Positions 44,701 to 52,189 of a stretch of 64,000 nt of DNA are shown one piece after another. This DNA comes from Bugula neritina (Eukaryota > Bryozoa > Gymnolaemata > Cheilostomatida > Bugulidae). Position 1 is the stretch's first letter; each line of letters opens with the position of its first letter. The DNA is taken from positions 8,212,698 through 8,276,697 of the forward strand of contig OZ037765.1 of the NCBI GenBank assembly GCA_964035545.1, in the 5' to 3' direction. The notes under the pieces are model-generated. The model was given only the letters and a program-made list of their open reading frames with translations. It had not been told where the DNA came from and searched no databases. The position numbers and the translations under genes are program-made.

Positions 44701-46253
44701 GGCCACAAATGGAGCGTGATGTCCGGCTCAGAGTCAAACAGTGTGAGATCTGCCAGGCCAGTAAGCATAGCCGCCCCCCTGGTGAAGCAGGACGGCGGAG
44801 GCTATACGCTGGTAGGCCCTGGCAAGTAGTCGCTGTAGACCTGGTCGGACCCATGCCCCTGACCCCCAGAGGCAATAATTGGATCCTAGTACTAACCGAC
44901 CACTTTACTAGGTGGGCGGATGCTCTGGCTATCCCAGACGCATCAGCCCCAACAGTGGCCAGGGCACTAGACCAACACGTATTCTGTTATTTTGGGCTCC
45001 CCGAACAGATACACTCTGATCAAGGCGCTCAATTCCAGTCTCAACTGATGAGCGACCTTTGCCGCCTCTGGGGAGTAAATCAGAGCAGGACCACCCCCTA
45101 CCACCCTCAAGGTAACGGGGTGGTGGAGCGCAACAACCGGATGCTAGGTGATGCACTCCGGAGTCTCCTCCTTGGACGAGGTCAAGAGGAATGGGATACG
45201 GTGTTGCCGCAAGTCATGCGTGCATACCGTAGCACCCCACACACCAGTACTGGTGAGACCCCAAACCTCTTGATGCTCGGGAGAGAGACTCGTGTCCCCG
45301 ACCATCTCACCTATCACGTTCCAGAGCAAGATAACTCAGTCCACGAGTATACCAGTGAACTAGTGGAACGGATGAAGGCCGCACACGAGATACTGCGCCA
45401 ACAGCAGTGGAAGGTGCGGCACGAAGATTCCGATGAACCACCCCTCTATCAAAAGGGAGATAAGGTGTGGATGGTCAATTACCGTAGGCGCCGCGGACAG
45501 GCTGATAAGCTGAAGCCTAAGTTCGTAGGCCCCTACGTGGTTGTCGAGGCTATGCCCAATCATACGTACAAGATTGAGCGCTCAGGAAAGGTATCTATCC
45601 AGAATGAGTCTCGCTTGAAACCGTATTGGGCTAGCCCCGGCGGAGTGGGAGAAGCCCCCCCGTTGTTAGAGCCCAGGAGGCAGACAACAACGCGCGGGCG
45701 ACGGCGGCATGGACCTGAATACGAAGTGGTCATACCGCGGGAAGAAAACTTGGTGAGAGAGGAGCGGCAGCTTCTACCAACAGAAGCGTGTCCGCCACCG
45801 CCAAGTCTAATTCCATCACTTCCAGAAACCGAGCCGGTTCCGGAAGTGCAAACCCCCACGGAGGGAGGGGCTCCATCCGGAGAACAAGAAGAGGTGACGG
45901 CTGACGGTGAAGTAGAGACGCCATTAGAGGCCCCTACTAACGAACCGGCAAGCGTGTCACCCCCCCTAGAAAGGGGACAGCGTACGAGGCAACCCCCCGC
46001 ATACTTGAAGGACTTCGTATGTGACTGCGTTAAAAGCGGCACGCATGAAAGTCTAGGGGAAAACCGTACGAGAAAAGAATCGAGCAAATGTGGGAGTTGT
46101 CAACACCACGGGAATATCAACTTTTACATTGGCGGAAATAGAAATAAAATTCATCCGCCGGGTGCACAAAGTCTTAATCACGCACCCCAACCACGTTGCT
46201 CGATCTTTTCATACGCTGATGCAGTCAGGAGTAGACGTGTTTCTAAGCAGTAG
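41622..46253 (+). CDS. pol: Pol polyprotein of copy B
   Basis: A 1,543-codon frame, -1 to gag; its real entry is the frameshift site at 41682, since translation from the in-frame ATG at 41622 is not needed. Domains (numbered from 41622): protease DSG at 162-164; RT with YPLPRIDESLDAL and Y592-L-D-D; RNase H DTDASDQNVGAVLSQ; integrase zinc site HAGV…CEICQASK, catalytic D1073, D1133 and E1169 (35 residues between the last two, the D,D35E pattern); GPY/F module (KFVGPYVVVEA). Then follows a Pro/Glu-rich tail with RGQRTRQPPAYLKDF. It ends at TAG 46251. All active-site residues are present. Confidence 0.97.
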   Translation: MLGVRKSRTFPPILSLPKSGVKLPRPADVPTFRGPTMKPLGKKKRRSPRRVPRTGNQQWQQPRRTSKGLRPAAAFSMPLHNRFTGLQVQESGWEHTKVAENLASAPPRPTYHRPKRPPSRPKVREVLPARVRPEGRVQVQPHGNSYFLPGKLEGKAVTFLIDSGCTTNLLSRQLFDTLSARVRGEMEAYEGEYGTLADGSCLPFYGIIELTGRVRDQTIQETFIVSQLKEDAILGMPFLKRHGCHIDFSRSAMMMSGRELACVDKFGRPLVGGVQVVRNRTIPGRSRATIHCRVNSSRISGLGVVEGAHEKIQLASSLNQLTEQGEILVQCVNPFTEPIKLPAGSMLGRFHSVQEGDVGPSLGDATEALPRHPIQGRGAVPAHLRELYETASGGCASNRERQAMAKLLRDYGDVFSSGEHDVGLTGIVRHEIPLTAGTVPVRQPTRRLGPEKEKEVSRQVRDFLDRGLIEPTHSAWSSPVVLVRKKDGSWRFCVDYRKLNSVTIQDAYPLPRIDESLDALAGSKYFSALDLLSGYWQVPLSPDAQEKAAFITRDGLWKWKVLPFGLTSAPATFQRLMEQVLSGLHWKTLLVYLDDVIVISPDFETHVSRLQEVFERLRGAGLKLKPSKCALLQPEVKYLGHVVGRNGVATDPEKVRAVEDWVTPQDLTGLRAFLGLVGYYRQYIPDFAGIAQPLNRLTAKGVTWQWTPVEQGAFDRLKGCLLTAPILAYPDPTLEYILDTDASDQNVGAVLSQVQEGREVVVAYYSKSLSPAERNYCTTRKELLAVIKSVKHFRPYLYGRKFRLRTDHASLIWLCRRAEPSSQVARWLEILAEFSYRIEHRPGKRHSNADGLSRRPDGGCKQCLNIERRDGGPPRCELETLAHHGAPFDWDQGQLRQRVDESPEDVQNLRANPVLAGNVRELKKLQEELPGVVADIYRAKREGRRPSEERIRQGCAEFRLYCQRWDSLRIGQDGLLTISLAASGRHPERKRVVCPTAIRRELIWDTHKQTHAGVKRVMSKLRLRWYWPQMERDVRLRVKQCEICQASKHSRPPGEAGRRRLYAGRPWQVVAVDLVGPMPLTPRGNNWILVLTDHFTRWADALAIPDASAPTVARALDQHVFCYFGLPEQIHSDQGAQFQSQLMSDLCRLWGVNQSRTTPYHPQGNGVVERNNRMLGDALRSLLLGRGQEEWDTVLPQVMRAYRSTPHTSTGETPNLLMLGRETRVPDHLTYHVPEQDNSVHEYTSELVERMKAAHEILRQQQWKVRHEDSDEPPLYQKGDKVWMVNYRRRRGQADKLKPKFVGPYVVVEAMPNHTYKIERSGKVSIQNESRLKPYWASPGGVGEAPPLLEPRRQTTTRGRRRHGPEYEVVIPREENLVREERQLLPTEACPPPPSLIPSLPETEPVPEVQTPTEGGAPSGEQEEVTADGEVETPLEAPTNEPASVSPPLERGQRTRQPPAYLKDFVCDCVKSGTHESLGENRTRKESSKCGSCQHHGNINFYIGGNRNKIHPPGAQSLNHAPQPRCSIFSYADAVRSRRVSKQ
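41682..41726 (+). promoter_or_regulatory. -1 ribosomal frameshift signal between gag and pol
   Basis: The heptamer GTTAAAC (41682-41688) is in the correct zero frame (G TTA AAC in gag). GUUAAAC is a known -1 slippery sequence (equine arteritis virus). Five bases further an 8-bp all-GC stem forms between CGGCCCGC (41694-41701) and GCGGGCCG (41719-41726), loop 17. Slipping here enters the pol frame directly. Confidence 0.75.
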
Positions 46254-46533
46254 TTCAAACCATTTCACACATTCAGTATGTCTTACGACAACAGATCGTG
46301 GGGTGAGTTAACTATATCTTAATACGAAACTAGATTGCATCGCTCAGCTCTGGCTCACCGAGTCAATCGAGCTGGAGATAGGTTAGTGAAATACCGTAGT
46401 AAGAACTCAGTTTGACTTAGAGATTTTTATAATCTCATTGCAATACGTGTTCTATCTGACTATTCACTACCATAAATCTCTACGAGGTAACTGAAGTAGG
46501 AGTTGCCAAGCTGTTCAAGCTGACAACACAGCA

Positions 46534-47349
46534 GTGTACTGTATTAACACTGTTGAAACTTTTTCAGATTACACTCGACCCGCTACAACCAGGGTACGGG
46601 ATAGAACACTTCCCGCTCCGTATCCGGAGAAGTATGCTAGTGGTGACCGGCCTGAGCCACTACGCCGCCGTTGGCGGTGGGTGTCTCCACAAACAGAGGA
46701 AGAAATAGAAACGGCCTGGGGGTCCAGAGGACGGACGAGATGCCAGATCTGTGGTGAAGATTGCGCCTCTCACCGCTCCCTTAAACTACACGTCAATGCT
46801 CATCTCCTCCTAACATTCTGCCCCTGCGGGTACAATGATGTGTATCCCTACCCCGTCACCAGACACCGAGCGGCGGGCTGTTTCCCTGGAGAAAACTACG
46901 TGGTCGACGTTAAGCTATACCCGGAGTTTCTCACACTTATACGACCTCTGGTGAAGAAGGCCATGCTGTTAGCCGTTCTGTCCTCGGGGTTCCAACGTGT
47001 GTTAGACAACGCCCGCCAACAATCCCCGTTGGTGTCTGACCGTCCGCAAATTACATACACCCCCGAGGAAATTACATATCCAGAAGAAGGAGAGATCTCC
47101 CCTACCCCGACGAAGAGACGAACCAGGTCCCCCAGTCCACCCCTGCGCCGCAGACGGACACCGTCCCCCGACCCAGTCCGCCTGGCCACAGTAGAAGAAC
47201 GCCTCCTGCGATTACAAGAAAAGTTCACCCAGCTGGCACCAGATCTACTTAACACTACAACAGGACTCTTCCAGCTAAAGGGATCCGTATGCCGCATGAA
47301 ACGGAAACTGCGTACATGCCAAGCCAAGCACCGGCGTGCCCAACAATGA
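46534..47349 (+). CDS. Third ORF of copy B: two-finger, coiled-coil protein
   Basis: 271 codons, open but headed by GTG, not ATG, which argues for expression from a spliced mRNA. Residues 70-90 form a C2H2 finger (C70-x2-C73-x12-H86-x3-H90). Then comes C96-x-C98-x12-H111-x4-C116, an FLTLIRP motif, a Pro/Arg/Ser-rich stretch (RSPSPPLRRRRTPSPDP), a coiled-coil-like end (VEERLLRLQEKF) and SVCRMKRK. The C-terminal two thirds align with ORF3 of copy A. There is no signal peptide or membrane segment, so this is not an envelope protein. Its role is unknown. Confidence 0.82.
   Translation: MYCINTVETFSDYTRPATTRVRDRTLPAPYPEKYASGDRPEPLRRRWRWVSPQTEEEIETAWGSRGRTRCQICGEDCASHRSLKLHVNAHLLLTFCPCGYNDVYPYPVTRHRAAGCFPGENYVVDVKLYPEFLTLIRPLVKKAMLLAVLSSGFQRVLDNARQQSPLVSDRPQITYTPEEITYPEEGEISPTPTKRRTRSPSPPLRRRRTPSPDPVRLATVEERLLRLQEKFTQLAPDLLNTTTGLFQLKGSVCRMKRKLRTCQAKHRRAQQ
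46548..46567 (+). promoter_or_regulatory. Candidate 3' splice site for ORF3
   Basis: GAAACTTTTTCAG with a branch-like TATTAAC about 20 bases upstream. The AG is 46566-46567. Splicing from 40822 to 46568 completes a GAT codon and enters the ORF3 frame. Confidence 0.5.
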
Positions 47350-47615
47350 CTCTGGTTCTGCTGCCGGAATAATCTGCAATTTCATCCTCTTGGGGGAACC
47401 CAGGACTTCGTGTAAATGCTTAACTGCTGGACAGGTTATTCCTTGCCTAATACCACAGCTAGCTAGTATTCCTCGTCTATCGGCAGCTGGCCAATTGTAT
47501 GCAACGGATCGTTACGATGACTCTGTATTATTATTATGTCTCTTCCTGTATATTATGTGTTATTTTTGTCCACTGATGTATGTAGTTATTAATGAATGTT
47601 TTTTTTTATATATAT

Positions 47616-47646
47616 CAGAAAGATGGCTTTCTGCTGGTGGGGGCGG
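47616..47646 (+). other. Polypurine tract and adjacent hairpin of copy B
   Basis: GGTGGGGGCGG ends one base before the 3' LTR. Directly upstream is the hairpin CAGAAAG-(ATGG)-CTTTCTG (47616-47633), the counterpart of the hairpin in copy A. Confidence 0.7.
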
Positions 47647-47952
47647 TGTGGTGGTTCGTGGAACTACCAGCAGCACAACATGTAGGGTCGCGTAATTGAC
47701 CCGGAACAATGGATAGCCAATTAGCGTAGTTGATAGTTAGCAGCAATTGTAGTTTCCCGCTGCTAACTCAGTCGAAGCTAGAGTGTGAAATAGATTAGAT
47801 GTATAACTTGTTGGAAATAATGTATCGTGTTTTTATAATGTATAGTTGTGTATAAAATATACTCGTTCACTCGACTTATCCTGGTGCAGTTCTATAGTAG
47901 ATAAATAGACTCTCTGGATAGCACATCAACCCTAAATCTGAAAATCTTAACA
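47647..47952 (+). repeat. 3' LTR of copy B
   Basis: 306 bp, same sequence as the LTR at 40443, followed by the CTAC target duplication. Confidence 0.95.
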
Positions 47953-48663
47953 CTACTACTAGTACTACTCTAAGTACAAGGTCAAGTGGAAGTTTAATTT
48001 TGTTTTAATGCGATTCGAATGCTATTGCTACCTACTTGTACTAGAAGTAGAAGTAAAACAATCACTTGTACTTTTTTATTAATTTTTACTATAGCTAAGA
48101 CTAAGACTAAGATACTAAGATTAAGATAACCATCAGTATTACATTTACTGTATTTTACTACGTTTCCATTATGCGAATGGATTTTTTTCATTCGGCTAAT
48201 GGAAATAGTTACATCGAATGCAAACCACAAACCACAATTAATCTGTACAGGCATTTATTCGCATAATGCTCAGTCATGGAAACGCAGTGATTGTTTTAGT
48301 GTGTGTTACTATTCTCAAGGCTATAAATAAGTGTTAATGTTAGTTAGTAAGTTAGTGTTAGTAAATACTCAGTTTTATATTTAGTATTTACTAATACTAA
48401 TTTATTTGCTATAAAACTAATTTTGGTATTAATATAAGTAAAACCAACAGTAATATTAATAGTAACTATACTAATAGTAATACCTAATATTATAATTACA
48501 GTACTAATAATAGTTATACTAATACTGTCTCTAACAGTAATACTTATTGTAAATTCACTAATTTTTTATAGTAATAATAACACTAACATTAATAAGTAAT
48601 GACCATACTAATACTTTTATTGATATTCACACTCAAGGTATTGGTAAGACTAAATATTTCAAT
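47953..48663. other. Promoter side of CFAP410, repeat-rich
   Basis: This contains a small foldback element (48158-48287) and AGTAATACTAATAG-type cryptic repeats from about 48340 to 48630, right up to the CFAP410 start codon. No other exon is seen. Confidence 0.5.
48158..48287. mobile_element. Short foldback (MITE-like) element
   Basis: The ends are inverted copies of CTRCGTTTCCAT. A second inner inverted pair, TATGCGAAT…ATTCGCATA, lies just inside. At about 130 bp without coding capacity it fits a miniature inverted-repeat element. The target duplication is not clear. Confidence 0.5.
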
Positions 48664-51600
48664 ATGGTTAAGCTAACAGAGGACCTTGTTCTTGCTAGAT
48701 GTAGATCAAAAGAGCTAGAAAGTGTCAGAAAAATAAACTACTGGTAAGTTATAAGACTAATACAAATATTAATAAATGTAGAGTTTATTTCTAGTCTAGT
48801 TTTGATGCAATGGCAATCATTAGGTTTAGTGACAATGTGGAAGAAGAGCTTAATTAATAAAATAAAACTGTTGTAATCAACTTAAAGTTAATATTGATAA
48901 ATACGTTTATTACCAATTACCATTAGGTAATAGTATTCCTTATGGTCATAGAACTAAATACTTGAATATTTAACTTATTTTTTGTTGTGTTGAGTGATTT
49001 ACCTAAATCTGGAGTATGAAAAATTTTAAAGTAACTGGTAAATATTCACAGGAAACTAGTAGTGGTACCAGTACTGCAAGTACAGACTAGTTCTGGTCTA
49101 GTACTACTACTGCTACTACTACTACTAGCAGTAGTATTAAACAAGAACTACTTTCACCTTGTGCTTGTAGTACTAGTACCACCACTAATTATTCTAACTA
49201 TGCACATACATTTCAAATTTTAATGTGTCGGTAAAGTTCTACTGGTTTACACTTTGTTTTATATTGTATCTTTTTTATTGCTAAGAATAATATTACTAAA
49301 AAGTATTGTTAAGATTAGTTTGCAACAAACTCTTAAATATTTTAGCTAAGGAACTTGATTACTAACTAAGTTTTTGTGTGATTTTCTCTACTTACCAAGA
49401 ATATCAAAATATTATATAGGTCTCTCAATCAAACATATGTTGTATCCTGTAAAACAATCAAAGTTACCTGTTTACTGTACTCTTCCATTGATGACAGGGG
49501 AAATGAATTAGATGACATCAGCATTATGCGAAAGCTGGTCAATGTAGAAGTTGTCAGTCTCAGGTACTTAATATATATGATGTGATAAGATGTTATTTTA
49601 TTATCTAGTCTAGAGATAAAGTTTAGCTCAAACATTTTGTATAATTTTACCATTTTTGCCTGTTTAGGTTTTTTTTACGTTTTTATGTCAGTTGAGGAAC
49701 AATTATTTGCATTTGCTGCAACTCTTTGCCACTTTTTAAAGTTGAGCATCTATTCTAAATTTAAAATTCTTAAAAATAACCTTATTTGCATGAAACTGAC
49801 AATACTATCTTTATTATAATAGTTGAAAACAATTTTTGCTTGCAAACTTCCCCACAAAATACATGTCACAATCAGGTTGCCCTGTTGATGAATTAATTGA
49901 AACATACATGAACAAAATGTACTAAAAATTAATCTGGTCAAGTATACAACTCTAATGCAGCATTTTGTAGCCAAAATATCTGTGCAGATTTAAACATTAC
50001 ATAAGATACTAAAATTAGGAGCTAATGTAGTCTTACACTAAAATTTTACAGATTTTATACCCCAACCTTGCCTATAGTATATATTATAGTTACTTTTCTA
50101 GTGAGTTAATTATTTTTCATATTAGACCCTGTGTGATAAATAAGGAATTCATTTTATTTTTAGTGTCAATGATATCACTTCGCTAGAAGACTTTCAAAAC
50201 TGTAGAAATTTGCAAGAGCTGTACATCAGAAAAAATAAAATCAGCAATTTAAATGAAATATACTACTTGAAAAAGCTTCCAAAACTTCGAACCTTGTGGC
50301 TTGCCGATAATCCATGTGCAACTGGTACTCTGTATAGAATGACAGTTTTGAAGAATTTACCTAATTTGACTAAACTAGATAATGCAGGTAAGTGAACTTT
50401 CCCAAAAGCTAAATCTGTGCAGCTTTTATTTTGTACTTCTAGGTACCTAAAACCTTATGTCAAATTGTTTGGTACAGTCTCAGTGTAAATAAAACTTTCT
50501 ATTAAAATCCACTGTGCAAGTTTGACATTGTCAAATCCATTTGTAGCAGTAAGCAGTGCCATACATATTCAGCTTGTATACTGGCGGGTTAGAATTGTGC
50601 TGGTATTACAAAGCTGCTGGAGTAAACGATGCAGTAATAAATAAGATTTTCAAATATGCCTGTTGAATCTGGAAGCAACTGGTCAACTTTATTAGGCGTT
50701 ACATACTAGTATTGTTATTATATTGTTAGCCATTTGCCAATCATTTTTTATTTTAACATCAATTAATTTGCTAACAATTTGCAATTTTATTAATTGATAT
50801 TATTGTTACTTTCACCGTTTTGACATCTAAGCCCATGACAGTTGAACTGTTTAGGTATTGTAGAAGGCAGGCTCTAGATGTCTTTCATTAATTTTTTGCT
50901 TCCTAAATTTATAATTTCAAAAGTTGAACTTGTTGAATAATTAATTTCACTCCATTTACTAGTTTTGAGTAATTGTTTTCTTGTTGCCTGCGTGCTAATT
51001 TGATAGAAACTTAGTTTTTTTTGGGAAATATTATTTTTACTAAATATTGTGGTTTCAACAAATATATGCTCTATATAAAGTAATCTGCTTCATTTCAGTT
51101 GTTGAAACAGATGAGCTTAATGTTGCCATTGATCAAGGAGCAGATTTGGTAATTCCGGAGGGTGCCGAAAAGTTTTCGGAAGTTCAAAGTGAAGACTCGG
51201 CCGAAAATATTGGGAAAGTTACAACTCTTGGCGACAGCAAGTTAGTTCATTATGTAATATATTATATATAATATATTATGTAATATATTATATATAATAT
51301 ATTATGCCATAGTTAATCTCCAGAACTCTACACTTTTTTTAATCTATAATCACAAAGATATATTATTATATCTCTATATAGTATATGTGTTACACAAGAA
51401 CACCATAATTGTTTACATTATGTTTGATGTATTTACTCTCTAATTAAGTACAATATACTTTGAGACTTTTATGTGATTTAGTGAACTTAGTGCAAAGCTT
51501 GAGTGTCAACCATTACCAGAAGAAAAAGTGGCCGAGCCATCAAAATCCGGTGGTCCAACAAAATTCAGGGTAAGAATGTAGACGATTCATAGCAAGTTCC

Positions 51601-51816
51601 TTTACAAATATAGTTTGAATAAGTTAAACTCTACTAGTATCCAAATGAACGCTGATATCTATTACAAGCTTTCCATATTGCTCCTCAATAATTAATCTAG
51701 TTGAATTTTAGGATGAAAATATTCTACATGCAGTGCTAACTCTGGTGAAGGAGCTCAATGCAGAAAGTTTAGAATCTGTAGTGAAAGCTTGCCAAGATCA
51801 ATTGCAAACATTGTAG
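48664..51816 (+). CDS. CFAP410: Cilia- and flagella-associated LRR protein CFAP410/C21orf2 (complete)
   Basis: CFAP410 is a leucine-rich-repeat protein of the ciliary base that also partners NEK1 in DNA repair. Six exons, 48664-48743, 49498-49563, 50164-50387, 51099-51240, 51482-51569 and 51712-51816, join in phase to 234 residues (human 256). The N-terminus [20 protein letters not shown], the LRR block ([49 protein letters not shown]), the LRR cap [20 protein letters not shown] and the C-terminal helix ([20 protein letters not shown]) all match. The middle is acidic and poorly conserved, as in the family. The stop is 373 bp from the stop of HUS1 on the other strand. Confidence 0.94.
49030..49195. 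repeat. CTA/GTA trinucleotide-rich repeat, CFAP410 intron 1
   Basis: A run rich in CTACTACTGCTACTACTACT followed by GTAGTACTAGTACCACCACT, self-complementary in part. Confidence 0.6.
51252..51306. repeat. Palindromic TATA repeat, CFAP410 intron 4
   Basis: TATGTAATATATTATATATA-type units repeated twice, each nearly its own reverse complement, starting only 12 bases after the exon 4 donor. Confidence 0.7.
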
Positions 51817-52189
51817 AAGGTCTGATGTTTATTTTTTAAAATCTCTTTTGCTTACTGAACAATTAAGCTTGAATACTCTTTTGTATTATCTATGTACAAA
51901 GATATTTGTAAACTGTGGCACTAAACTAATTAATTATCCGTCCTTAGCTTTTTTTGAGACTTGAAATGATATATTTTCAACTTCATACATGTGACATACT
52001 ACTATGCTTTTCATATATTTTCACAGGAAGCAATTTTATTATTTCTACAATAAAATGCGTAATAAAAATAAAACAAATGCATGGTTTTGAAAATTGAAAA
52101 CAAAAGTAAAAACATAGGAATCAGTATATAAACCTTTAAAAATGAATTGAGATTTCTAATATTATAAGTAATATGAACGTTGAAGCCAG
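51817..52189. other. Convergent 3' ends of CFAP410 and HUS1
   Basis: 373 bp between two facing stop codons. AATAAA on the plus strand near 52048 and TTTATT (AATAAA on minus) near 52031 overlap in position, so the two transcripts probably overlap at their 3' ends. Confidence 0.55.

Larger units (their letters stand above)
40443..47952 (+). mobile_element. Full-length Ty3/Gypsy LTR retrotransposon, copy B
   Basis: A 7.5-kb element on the plus strand: LTR (40443-40748), tRNA-Leu primer site, gag, pol in the -1 frame, a third zinc-finger ORF, polypurine tract, LTR (47647-47952). Both LTRs are 306 bp, start TG, end CA, and look identical. The 4-bp target duplication is CTAC (40439-40442 and 47953-47956). 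All catalytic motifs are intact. It lies in the space between the divergent genes UTP15 and CFAP410. Its Pol is closely related to that of copy A but its LTRs share nothing obvious with it. Confidence 0.97.

Noticed and set aside
46534-47349. Reading ORF3 as a retroviral envelope
   Set aside because: There is no signal peptide, fusion peptide, furin-type site in context or transmembrane helix; it has zinc fingers instead.
51047-51271. ORF reading through the CFAP410 exon 4 donor
   Set aside because: The extension is intronic TATA repeat; the spliced version matches the family.
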